Below are positions 12,911 to 23,104 of a DNA stretch of 64,000 nucleotides, piece by piece; position 1 is the stretch's first letter; the number at the start of each line of letters is the position of its first letter. Below the pieces are notes generated by a model that ran no database searches, was not told the origin of the DNA, and was given only the letters and a program-made list of their open reading frames with translations. Position numbers and translations under genes: made by a program. Location: NCBI GenBank assembly GCA_029959085.1, contig JARWIR010000016.1, forward strand, positions 6,617,441 through 6,681,440. Direction: 5' to 3'. The stretch is from Nemophila menziesii. Lineage: Eukaryota > Streptophyta > Magnoliopsida > Boraginales > Hydrophyllaceae.

Positions 12911-13141
12911 CGGTCCGTTTGGGATTGTTTTTCAAAATAATCACTTGAAGTGATTTTAGATTCATAAAAGCACTTTAGACCTTTAAAATCATTTTTAGGA
13001 AAAGCACTCGATAGGTGATTATTAAAATAATCACTTAAAGTGATTTTAGATATCTAAATATTTTTAAATGTTTTTTACAAATAATTTAATTTTAATCGAA
13101 AATCACTTTTAACTCTAAAATAATCAATCTCAAACGGGCAT
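12911..13141. mobile_element. Tourist-like (PIF/Harbinger) MITE
   Basis: 231 bp with ends GGTCCGTTTGGGATTG and the inverted CAATCTCAAACGGGC, flanked by TAA (12908-12910 and 13142-13144). A 3-bp TAA/TTA duplication and a CCGTTTGG-type terminus are typical of Tourist elements. The sister hAT copy lacks it (GATAAATAAAATGG at about 37940), giving the empty site. It contains an internal direct repeat around AATAATCACTT(G/A)AAGTGATTTTAGA (two copies, near 12938 and 13023). Confidence 0.82.
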
Positions 13142-13210
13142 TAAATGGTTACGAACATGGTTTTAGAGATTTTAACAAAAATTTGATCTGTTGCCATCCT
13201 TAATCACCAC

Positions 13211-15120
13211 CACCCCCTCATCTTGAGCTATAAACATTTTTTTTTAAATAATTTGAGGGTTCGTTTCTATAGAAGTTAAAATTAATAAAGAATGATAAGA
13301 GTACTCAAATAGTTAAAGTTAATATTTTTAAACAAAATTAAATTGATTGACAACTATCTAGTCTAGACATAGTAATTGTTGTCTTTGAATGTGTCAAAGA
13401 ACCAACGAAAAAACCGGTCCAGTAGGGTTTGTTGTAATTTAAGGAAAAAAACAATATCCATAGGTATAATTAATTAACTATATAAGCACAGGGTTTTTAT
13501 TTATCAAACTATAACACGTCTTTGAACATTGACAATCTTACACGGAAACTAAAGGTGCCATTTACGATATAAATTAAAATAAAGGACCTCAGAAAACTTT
13601 GACTTCATCATCACAGTGTCACACAAGTACAACCAAGAAGTAAAACAACATCAATAATGCAGATCTAACGTCACCGATCACTACACCCAAAATTGGTACC
13701 ACACTGATCAGCTGAATCGCACAAGGTTTCCCATGCTTCAACAAATCTACGTAAAAATTACGTATATCTTACGTCACATTTGTTATATTCGGAGGTGGGA
13801 CAAACTCATTCATGCTCTACAGATTTTGCTTTCAGTGGTAACGATAGCATAATGGAAAAGGTGTGCACCATGCCGTATCCTCATGCAACAAGGTGCGTTT
13901 TGACACACAAAAAGGATTTTATTACCAAACAACTTGAGTGGTCTCTCCAACTTACTAATTTTTCAATTTTCGTTAATAAAATAAGTTGCTCTATGATTTA
14001 AATTTGTTCGGATGTGGGATTAAAATATTCCCTTTTAGGGTCAATTTGAAAAGTTGATACTAACATGTTTATAGATCATGAAATTTACAATATACATTAA
14101 GGAATGAATATCGACAAATCTTAGATGAGCTAAAATGGTGATTTAGTGGATGATTTTCATGAATTTATATTGGTACTAGCTAGTTGAGCTATGGCCTATG
14201 AGGTATAGATATTTTGGTAAATATTAGTAACTATGATGAAGAAAATGTATCGACCTAGTTAAATCTGGGATATTTATAATGGTTTGCTTTAAAATAATAT
14301 TGAAGGTCTGTTGAATTTGTCTTTCTTTTTTTTTAGACAAATAAAACACCCAAATAACAAATCGTTCATCCGATGTCTATTTTGGTAAAGTTGCGAATAA
14401 GATCGATATATGATTCTTTCCCGTCATTGGTTCCATGTCTAGCTTTTTTGAATTTGGTTTTCAAAACCTACTATTCTTGACTTCTTTGACTCTTAGCTTG
14501 ATGGTTAGCCTTCCTCTTCCACACCTAATATTTCTTTTATAAGTTTTAAAACTTACAAGTTATTACAAACTACTCCACTTTAATATACATCAATCTAGTT
14601 GTGAGAAATCGGCTAAGGTGTTAAAAAGGCACTTTCACTAGTAGTTATATGTCGTCTAAAATACTTAGCAAGAGTATAAGCCAATATATTTGAGGATATA
14701 GTGAAAGAAGAAAAAAATATCTCCTTTTACCATATTCTTCATCTTTAGGCTGAATGACTTGATAGGATGTTGATGAACACTTTATAATATCTTGGATAAC
14801 TCCAAAGTTATTTGAGTAGATTACTTTACCCAAATTATCCAATTATGATGTTAATCGTGTCGCGTCTAAAATTTACAAAATCTTGGTTTCTTATGGTTAT
14901 GCGCATACAATATTTCGTCCATGTGTTGTGATTCTTCTTGATTTTTATCTTGTTCTATGATTTTCATGCATATATTTTGTCTGTTTTCACAAAAATGCAT
15001 CGCAATATAAGAAGACGTCTTTATCTATGATGTTTACTTTTTCGCATTTATTACTCTAATGTTTTTGTTCTTGTACGTGTATGTCGTTGTTTTAGTTTGT
15101 GCCAAATAACTAATTCATTT
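13211..15120. other. Intergenic, no gene seen
   Basis: AT-rich. Short frames at 13780-14001 and 14645-14842 have no recognisable motif. No repeats with clear ends were found. Confidence 0.4.
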
Positions 15121-15124
15121 AACG

Positions 15125-16690
15125 CTCTATAGTGTCAATAATCTGATTGATATAAAAAAAATCTATTCTTAATGTCTGGCCATTTTTTTCTTCTATTCCA
15201 CATTGTGTAGAAAATAAAAGTTGTGATGATTATGGTGCTCGACCCTTCTTTTTTGTAAGCCTCCGTAACTTTGATAATCCAGTTGTTTAGTTTGATCTCT
15301 TCTTTTTTTGTACCTCTCAATTCTTTGGTTGTCAATTCATTTACTTGTTTATGTTTTATGTCAATTCAATTCCCGTCAATTCATGATTTTAAGTTTCTTT
15401 TTATCGCCTCTCAATTCAATTTTTGGTAATTCATCTATTCTTATTTGAGATGTTGTTGCGTCCCACACATGTTTGCTTTAAGGGCATGAAAGCAATAGGT
15501 GTTCCATAGTTTCCTTTCGCATGCACTAGATGCTCAGTTTGCTGATTTGGCGCACTTTCTTTTTGCCAGATTCTCTGACGTTGGTAGAGAATTATTACAT
15601 CATTTACCTACAAATATTGTTATATTTACAGGTATATTGGTGTTCTAGATAAGTTTCTATAATTTTTGGTTCAGTTGTTTTACTGTCGTTGATGTTTGCG
15701 GTTTGTTTTTCAAGTACTCGTTGACTTGTGTATGATATCCAGATTTTGTTGTATACGTTCCGCTCCTAGTTATTGGACATACAAACTTATCTTTCTCTTG
15801 CGGTTGCAATAATTAAATATTGCTTATTCATCTTTGAACTGGTTCAGGAAAAAGTTCATCCAGAACTTCTTGATTCCATCTAGTTCACTAGTAATTCATT
15901 AACTCTGACACTTTGGTGAATTGACATCCTTCATGTTTCTCCCATGTAAAAGGTGCAATCCATCTGTGTTCCCAAATTTTTATGGTGTTCCCCTGCCAAA
16001 CATGTATCTCTCGTGTTGTTGTAGTGAATTTCTCCCTTGGATAAGACTTGTCCATGACCAGGATCTTTCTTTCCTTAAGTTTGCATCTGCAACTAGTCTT
16101 CAGGTTATAGATCACTTTAATAACTTGTGAGACTAAAGATTCAAGATTCTGTCAAATTTACCATGACTGTGATGCTAAGATATATTCAGATTTTAAAATA
16201 CCTAAAGCCTAAACCCTCAATGATTTTTTCTATGGCTAATCTTTCCCATGCTACCCAATTAATCATATTTCCATTTTTACTACCCCACCAGAAATTAGTG
16301 AATATACTACTAAGTTGTTCACAAAATTTCTTAGAAAGCCTAAAAATAAACATCGCATATACCGAAATGGTTGTAATAGTGCCTTGATAAGTACCCATTC
16401 CCCCTAATAGAAGTTAATGTTTCCAATTTTGAGCCTTGGAAAAGCCTCTCTCCCCTATCCATCAAATTATTTTGACCTTCAACCTCTTATGACATAACGG
16501 TATTCCTAAATACTTCCCTATAGTTCCTCGTGTTTTTTGTTGCGCTATGAACTATATCTTTTGTGTTCCTCTACTAAAACAAAATAGAAGACTTTTTGAA
16601 GTTTATCCTCTATCCCAAACATTCACAATAGGTTGTTAAGAATTCATTGAACACCTCGATCTCCTATTGCTGAAGTGATGTAAAGAAAGG
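15125..16690 (-). pseudogene. Decayed LINE ORF2 (reverse transcriptase, zf-RVT, start of RNase H region)
   Basis: On the minus strand, in order from 16690 downward and through several frames: GKYLGIPLCHKRLKVKII, a stop, WIGERGFSKAQNW (thumb region of plant LINE reverse transcriptase); YAMFIFRLSKKFCEQ then FWWGSKNGN, WVAWERL and GLGFRY (16186-16398); WQGNTIKIWEHRWIAPFTW (15888-16115); a broken zf-RVT zinc module near 15480-15600 (KRKCAKSAN and METMEHLLLSCP-like pieces); and WNRRKKWPD near 15180. The order matches plant L1-type elements exactly. Frameshifts and stops make it a pseudogene, clearly older than the copy at 2216-2904. Ends and target duplication were not identified. Confidence 0.82.
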
Positions 16691-16908
16691 CAAATACTTT
16701 GTGAATAACAGATGTGTTAGACGTGGAAAGTTATTTTTCATTCGTCAATTCATTTTAATCCATCAAGTTGTTTCCCGTCAATTTTATTTTGTTTACTACG
16801 ATGTTGAATCCAAGAAGCTAGGAGATTTACCCAAATTGCATTATATTTACATCCATTAGAAAGATAGAGAGAGAAAGAGAGTTTATAGAGTGATCTATAA
16901 CCTGCACA

Positions 16909-17361
16909 CTATGCTGTAGATCTCGGTTTTGGGCGCTAGGCGGTTGACCGAGGCCTAGCGTCTAGGCGGGATTACATGGGGTTTAGGCGAAATTATACGG
17001 TTTTGAACCCCGTTGTGTAATTTTGTATATATATGTAATAATTATAGCAATTTTAACTATATAAGTCATAAAATTCATCTAACAACACTATAGTAAATAT
17101 AAATATACTAAAAATTGAGTTATAATATCAATTAAAGAATTCTCGAGAATAAGAAAACGAACAAGAAGGCCTATGCGGGCATGTTTTGTCATTAACCGGC
17201 GCCTAGGCGGCCATTTTTTGCTATTAATCAGCGCCTAGACGGGTTAGGCGCCTATTCCACAACGACTAAGGCGTTAGGAAAAAACGCCTAAAAATTTAAC
17301 TAGGCGTAAGCGGCTGAGAGGAGAGTTGACGCTTAGGCGACGCCTAAAAAATCTGCACTAG
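16909..17361 (+). mobile_element. CCTAGGCG-rich hAT-like element, copy 1
   Basis: Left end CTATGCTGTAGATCTC, then GTTTTGGGCGCTAGGCGG and many GCCTAGGCG-type motifs. It is related along its length to the inverted copy at 40235-41260, whose ends and 8-bp duplication are clear. Here the right end has decayed (AAAAATCTGCACTAG) and no perfect duplication is left, so the right limit is approximate. It contains no protein. GC content is higher at both ends than in the surroundings because of the repeated motif. Confidence 0.7.
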
Positions 17362-18058
17362 TAGTGATGCAATGGTGCTGTCAGAAGGCGCGCAAATGGT
17401 TGCCCTAATAGTTGGGCATAGCGCTATCTCCCTCGCTAAACTCAAATGACACTGAGTAAGATTATTATGATAATAATGCCACCTTATAATTAAGGTAAAT
17501 CACAAGTTAAATGAAATGTAGAACAAAACACAATGGCCACACTAAAACTTTTGATCAATTTGTATCCAAGCTTAAATTAATGAAAATATGAGAAATATTA
17601 AAAGTAATTATGGCGATTTTGAGTAGGGAACATGGGGCCTGCAAAGAGTATAGATGAGAGAAATTTGTGAAGAAAGACTAAAAAGTTTAACTCTCATCCA
17701 TAAATTAATTTCGTCCAAAAAAAAAAAAAAATCCATAAATTAATCATTCCTTATAATTCTAAAAGCATTTTCACAGCAGTCAAATGAAAAGGAATTTTTA
17801 CAATCTTGAAAAATAAAAATACACCGTTGACTTGGTAGTTAGAGCGAAAGGAACCATCCTAGCAAAGACTTGAAACACTATTTCGTTTCATATATCTTTA
17901 TAATACATGATATAATCTTATCACTTCCATTTCAAATGATATTTTGTTTGATTTCTTATGCTTTTGCACCAACCCATCATCACTATCTTCCTCTTGCAAT
18001 ATTTAAAGACAAAGAAGCGACAGAAAGGTATATTTACCAATCTTAGTTTACTATCTTC
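17362..18058. other. Intergenic, upstream of the SCL1-type gene
   Basis: No coding sequence. This is the presumed distal promoter of the GRAS gene at 18805. I see no specific binding site that I would defend. Confidence 0.35.
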
Positions 18059-18087
18059 CTATATAGTCAAAATATCCCAAGTCTCCT

Positions 18088-18132
<45 letters not shown>
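18059..18132 (+). promoter_or_regulatory. Candidate core promoter and (CT)n leader of the SCL1-type gene
   Basis: A TATA-like CTATATAGTC at 18059-18068 lies about 30 bp before a pure CT microsatellite (18092-18132, about 20 repeats). CT-rich tracts at or just after the start site are common in plant promoters and leaders. The start site is inferred, not seen. Confidence 0.45.
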
Positions 18133-18137
<5 letters not shown>

Positions 18138-18195
18138 TTATATTACTAAAGCAATCTGTTTTGTGCTCTCTTGCTTCTCCTCATCTCTTAATTAG

Positions 18196-18690
18196 GTAAC
18201 TGCTCAATCTAATTTTTTTTTCCTTTTAACTTCTTTTTATTGTTAGAAAATGATAATATAAAAAATTAAATTGGAGAATTTATGGTTTAGAGCCTCTGTT
18301 AGGACCATTAGGACAAGAACTCATCGGTGTGAAGCTGAATTTAACATAGTATTTGAGTTTTCTTAATCATGTTACTCAGGATTTGCAATTATGAATTAGT
18401 TTGTTATGGCTTATGATTAACATTTCCAAGATTTAGCAGCTTAAAATTGAATTAATATGCTGTAATTGGAAATAGATGAGGGTATTACCATCAAAGAGCC
18501 CTGGACATGATATTAAAAATAGTTTGATAGGTTGACTCAACTTGTTTTTCCATCAAAACAGGTTAAGCTTTTCTGAAGCTATAGTGTTATACCTATATAC
18601 AATGATTATTTGGTAACTTAACCAAAGATAATAAATTTTACTTGCTATTATGTTCATGTGCTTAACCATTTCATTGATTTTCTCCTTTAG
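18196..18690 (+). other. Predicted 5'UTR intron of the SCL1-type gene
   Basis: Donor AG|GTAACT at 18195/18196 and acceptor CTCCTTTAG|G at 18690/18691, with a T-rich stretch right after the donor and AT-rich interior. It would join a CT-rich first exon to a second exon with the start codon at 18805. Leader introns are usual in PAT1-branch GRAS genes. Predicted from splice-site shape only. Confidence 0.6.
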
Positions 18691-18804
18691 GCTTACAAGA
18701 ATTGGCTGATCAAATCATATCATACAGCCGGTGGCAGAGAAAACAAGCTTAATTGAAAGTAATAGTTTTTTAGAAGCTGAATTATAAAAAAAAAAGGAAA
18801 AAAC

Positions 18805-20409
18805 ATGTCATTAGTTAGGCCAGCCATATTTAACTCAGACAAACACGGGATAGTTTATGCAACTGAATCTTTCAGTAGCGATAGCTATGATCCGAATTAT
18901 TTTCTGAATTCCCCTTCAGATGAACTGCTTCAAACTCCTACCTCTGATACCATCGGAAATCCATTTCATGAGAAAAATCCTTTGTCTTATCAGCTTATAG
19001 AAGATAGAACCTCGAGACAATGTGATCGATTCAATTATGATATAGAGTATTCGGATAATCAAAGTCCTGCTTCGGTAGACTATGACCATGATAAGCTGAG
19101 GTTGAAGCTTCAAGAACTTGAACGAGCACTTCTCGATGGCGATGAAGAAGAAGAAGAAGAAGAAGATGATATGTTTCAAAGCATGGATATAGATTTGCTT
19201 CTCCATGATTCACCTAAAGAATCTTCATATTCAGATTCAAATGTTAGTAGCATTAGCAGCAGTAGTAAGGAAATAACAGCTCCCCCTCAAACTCCAAGAC
19301 AAATGCTTTTCTGCTGCGCTTCCGCAATTCAAGATGGAAGAATCGAAGAAGCATCGAACATGATAAACGAGCTTCGACAAAAGGTATCTATCCAAGGTGA
19401 TCCTAACGAAAGACTTGCAGCTTACATGGTTGAAGCTCTTGCAGCTCGAATGGCTACTTCTGGTAAAGGTCTATACAAGGCACTAAATTGCAAAGAAGCC
19501 CCTACTTCAGAACGTCTCTCCGCAATGCAGGTACTCTTTGAAGTTTGTCCGTGTTTCAGGTTTGGATTCATGGCAGCAAATGGTGCAATGCTCGATGCTT
19601 TCAAAGGTGAGAAAGTAGTTCATATTATAGATTTTGATATAAATCAAGGAAGTCAATATTATACACTCCTTCGTACACTCGCTACTCTTCCCGATAAGCC
19701 ACCGCGTTTGCGGTTAACCGGAGTTGATCACCCGGAGTCAGTTCAACGTCCCGTCGGTGGTCTAAATATCATCGGGCAAAGACTTGAAATGCTCGCAAAA
19801 GATCTTCATCTCGAATTCAAATTTCAAGCCGTGGCTACAAAAACTTCTATAGTCGCACCATCAACTCTCAATCTCCAACCCGGAGAAGCAATCATGGTGA
19901 ATTTCGCTTTTCAGCTTCACCATATGCCCGATGAGAGTGTATCAACTGTAAACGAACGTGACCAGCTTCTTCGAATGGTCAAAAGCTTGAACCCGAAACT
20001 CGTGACTGTAGTGGAACAAGATATAAATACTAATACCGCGCCATTTCTACCAAGGTTTGCCGAAGCGTACAACTATTACTCGGCGGTTTTTGAATCTCTT
20101 GAAGCAACTCTCTCAAGAGATAGCCAGGATCGAATAAATGTAGAAAGGCAGTGTTTGGCACGTGACATTATAAACGTTGTGGCGTGTGAGGGAGAGGAGA
20201 GAATAGAGCGTTACGAGGTTGCTGGAAAATGGAGAGCGAGAATGATGATGGCTGGTTTTACGTCGAGTGATATTAGTCAAAGCGTGAAAGATGCTATTCG
20301 GGGACTTATTAAGCAATATTCAGAGAGGTATAGGCTCAAGGAAGAGATTGGTTTTCTGCATTTTGGATGGGAGGATAAAACTTTAATTGTTGCTTCAGCT
20401 TGGAGGTAG
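18805..20409 (+). CDS. SCL1: GRAS transcription factor, PAT1 branch, SCARECROW-LIKE 1 type
   Basis: Intact, intronless frame of 534 residues, slightly shorter than typical SCL1 proteins. The N-terminus is variable, with SYDPNYFLNSPSDE (27-40), a leucine-rich stretch DKLRLKLQELERALL (96-110) shared by PAT1-branch proteins, and an acidic run (112-122). The GRAS domain starts near 163: leucine heptad region I to about 240 (QMLFCCASAIQDGRIEEA), VHIID at 272-276, second leucine region around 320-350, PFYRE-type segment about 412-435, and a C-terminal SAW region with W476, W522 and W533. GRAS proteins act in the nucleus as regulators, often without direct DNA contact; PAT1-branch members work in light and stress signalling. 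Best match by memory is SCL1; PAT1, SCL5 and SCL21 are the alternatives. The ATG is the first after an in-frame-stop-rich leader. A related pseudogene piece lies at 44094-44430. Confidence 0.92.
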   Translation: MSLVRPAIFNSDKHGIVYATESFSSDSYDPNYFLNSPSDELLQTPTSDTIGNPFHEKNPLSYQLIEDRTSRQCDRFNYDIEYSDNQSPASVDYDHDKLRLKLQELERALLDGDEEEEEEEDDMFQSMDIDLLLHDSPKESSYSDSNVSSISSSSKEITAPPQTPRQMLFCCASAIQDGRIEEASNMINELRQKVSIQGDPNERLAAYMVEALAARMATSGKGLYKALNCKEAPTSERLSAMQVLFEVCPCFRFGFMAANGAMLDAFKGEKVVHIIDFDINQGSQYYTLLRTLATLPDKPPRLRLTGVDHPESVQRPVGGLNIIGQRLEMLAKDLHLEFKFQAVATKTSIVAPSTLNLQPGEAIMVNFAFQLHHMPDESVSTVNERDQLLRMVKSLNPKLVTVVEQDINTNTAPFLPRFAEAYNYYSAVFESLEATLSRDSQDRINVERQCLARDIINVVACEGEERIERYEVAGKWRARMMMAGFTSSDISQSVKDAIRGLIKQYSERYRLKEEIGFLHFGWEDKTLIVASAWR

Positions 20410-22174
20410 CTAATGAAAAATGTATAACTGCCTGATTTGGTTTAACCCGTTTTCTCTGACTTTATAACTACAAGTATGTGTTTAATCTATTTATATTTTA
20501 CAACTGAGATGCAAACGCTTGTAAAATTATGTATTAAATCTAAGTGTATGGCAATGTAAGATCTGATATTTGTGGTGAGGGATAAAGAACTACAATATTA
20601 TTATTAATGTTAGAGATTGTTAAGATTTGGAAAAAAATTCTTTGATTTACCTCCATTGAGTTCTACTTTCTTGATTAGATAAGTTGCACAACTGGTCCTT
20701 ATGTTATGCGAGATGGCTAAATGTACCCCTACGTTTAAAAATATAGTAAATATAATACCTTGTATTATTCCAAAATGCTGCAAATATACCCCTGGATAAG
20801 GGGTGTTACATATCATAATAGAGTAATGTTATATACCTTCTATGTGTATATACTTAAATGATCCAATTATTTTATACCTCTCTAAATTATGTTTTCTCTC
20901 TTTTATTATATGTCACTTAAAAGTTGATAAAATTGTCATAAAAATCTGTAGAATAACACGAATGTATTTGATGAATCATGATTCATAATACATCAATATA
21001 TTTGGCATTTTACATGACACGAATCAATTGTGCAACTAATCCACTTAATATAACCTTCAATTTAGTACCCATCCATATACATGATAGACCAAAAGGCATT
21101 CACAAATCGTTCAAAGACATAACGTGCCGCACAACATGATCAAAGTCAAATATGGAAAAGGCAGAGAACCTTGAAGAGTCTCAATATATTTTTAAACATG
21201 AAACAGATATCTATAATCTCTCACAAGTCACAGGAGCTGTAAAGTGCCTTGAAGACCACTCAAGTGGTCATGTTGAGGAAGACACATGTGACATGTAAAT
21301 ATTATAACATCAGTTAGGTGGTTATACCAAGAAATTCACATGTCTCACTCTCCCATCAACAATTGAGCCAACAACTGGATAAAGAGTTATTCCAACAGTC
21401 AAATCTTCAATCCTTATCCAGTTCTTACGATTGTCTCAACTGTTTACACCTAACATCTATAAAATGCCCACTCATTCCTGTCACAAAGATATGTGTAACA
21501 CATCACACACCAGAGAACTGTCTCTCATTAAATCTATTCAGAAGTCATCATATAAGTTCATAGACGTCGAACCATCCTCGAAAAGATTTATCATATTTTA
21601 TCTTAAGGAACGTCTATCTTTTAGCCTATACACTACTATCTTGAGCATCAAAGTGCTGTACAGGGTACCCCTCACCCCTTTGATTCACAGATTAGTGTCT
21701 ATTTCTAGGTTATCTGCCATTATCCTCGAAGACTTGCTACGAATTGCCTATTAATTTCCATTTTACTCACATGTTTCAAAGGACATTTTCTGCCCGATCA
21801 GTTTGACATTGTCTGCGGAAAGTTGTTTCTACAGACTCATTGAGTAATCATGACGAAGATATCAATCACAAGAAGGTCAAGGTCATGGCAGAGTCCTGGT
21901 GCGGAAAGAGGCATTATAGCGCAACAAGTCAAGATTGATTAAATGACAGTGTCCCTCAATAACCCCTTATTGGTTATTCATCCATGCCTTATCAAAGCTT
22001 TCGTGGTTTTAACACTACAACCCTGTCATCCCAGTCATGCATCCTAATACACCATATGTGTTGGCAATCTATCCAATTCGAGGGTTCGATCATCTGGTGA
22101 TCTTTAACATAGTTCATGAAATGTTTCAGCAGTTTCAATAGAATTGGCATGTCGATCAACCTCTATCTCAAGTT
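20410..22174. other. SCL1 3' region, then possible 5' part of a decayed gypsy element
   Basis: The first ~200 bp should be the 3'UTR of the GRAS gene; no exact AATAAA was seen. From about 21090 to 22174 base composition becomes more even, with no intact frame. Because a gypsy gag remnant resumes at 27678, directly beyond the copia element, this part could be the LTR and leader of that element. That is inference: I found no primer site or LTR ends. Confidence 0.35.
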
Positions 22175-22179
22175 GTTAT

Positions 22180-22813
22180 TGTTATATATATTGTGGTCAA
22201 ATATATATTGGTAAAGTCAATATTGGTGATGTGGACTATTATTAAGCTGATGGAGTTACTTAATGCGTGGCACATTCTCGTTCCTTGATCTTTTTTTATG
22301 TTGGATGGCTCAGATTTAATCACACCAACTGTCTCATATAAATACTCCCACTTCACGCGTGGGTCTTCTCTCTCTTCTCTTCGCTTCAGTCTTCGATTGT
22401 TCTCTCGTCTCTTTCAGCAGAAAAACTAGGGGTTGTACATTGTTAATCTGTTCTATAAAGATTAACAATTAGAATAGAAAAAATCAAGCATCTGGCCTGA
22501 TTGATTGAGTAGTATTCTCGATTGTGTTGTTAGGGTTTCTTATTGAAGCACTGATTGATGTCTATTCTTGTAATATCGTTGTAAGACTCGAGCTGAAGTT
22601 GTAACCGTGTTATATAGTGTGCGAAGTATCTTCTGAGGAGGGATTCAACGTGGATGTAGGCATTTTTGTGCTAAACTACGATAAATCTTTGTGTTCTTTT
22701 ACTTTCTGCATATTTTCTTTTTCTGGGTTTGTGTTTACGCGTTTTCAGCCATAGGTCTTGTTTGATCTATTTTTGCCAAAGATTAAAGTGTTTTTTGTAG
22801 TCTATTTACAACA
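22180..22813 (+). repeat. Copia copy 2, 5' LTR
   Basis: 634 bp from TGTTATATATATTGTGG to TATTTACAACA. TATA-like CATATAAATA near 22336 precedes a CT-rich stretch, the likely start region of the retroelement transcript. Confidence 0.93.
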
Positions 22814-23104
22814 GTGGTATCAGAGCTTTGTGCGATTAAACTTTGAAAAACGTTTTACGAAAAGATTTGTTTTCAATCTTTACAGATCTGTGTTTTGGCA
22901 GTTTAAAACTTTCTAAAAAATCTTTCTCGTTTCAGTGCAATTTTCTTTACATTGTACTGTAACTCACGGATCTAATATTTTTAGGGTTTTTAAATTAAAA
23001 TATCCTAGAGTTGAGTTTTTCTGGTGTGTTTTTCGATTTAACTAACACTAATAGTTTATTGCTTGTGTTGTGTATCTATTTTCTGATATATAGGGTATAA
23101 AGAA

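Larger units (their letters stand above)
6881..13202. mobile_element. hAT-type non-autonomous element, interrupted by two insertions
   Basis: Ends are TAGGGATGGCAA (left) and TTGCCATCCTTA (right), a 12-bp terminal inverted repeat with one mismatch, flanked by a perfect 8-bp duplication ATCACCAC at 6873-6880 and 13203-13210. An 8-bp duplication is the hAT signature. No transposase is encoded. The original element was about 570 bp: 6881-7302 plus 12831-13202 minus the MITE at 12911-13141. A sister copy at 36230-38010 shares the sequence on both sides of each insertion (for example CCGATTATGCAACCATGG and GGTTATGGTTTT) and shows the unoccupied sites. Confidence 0.88.
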
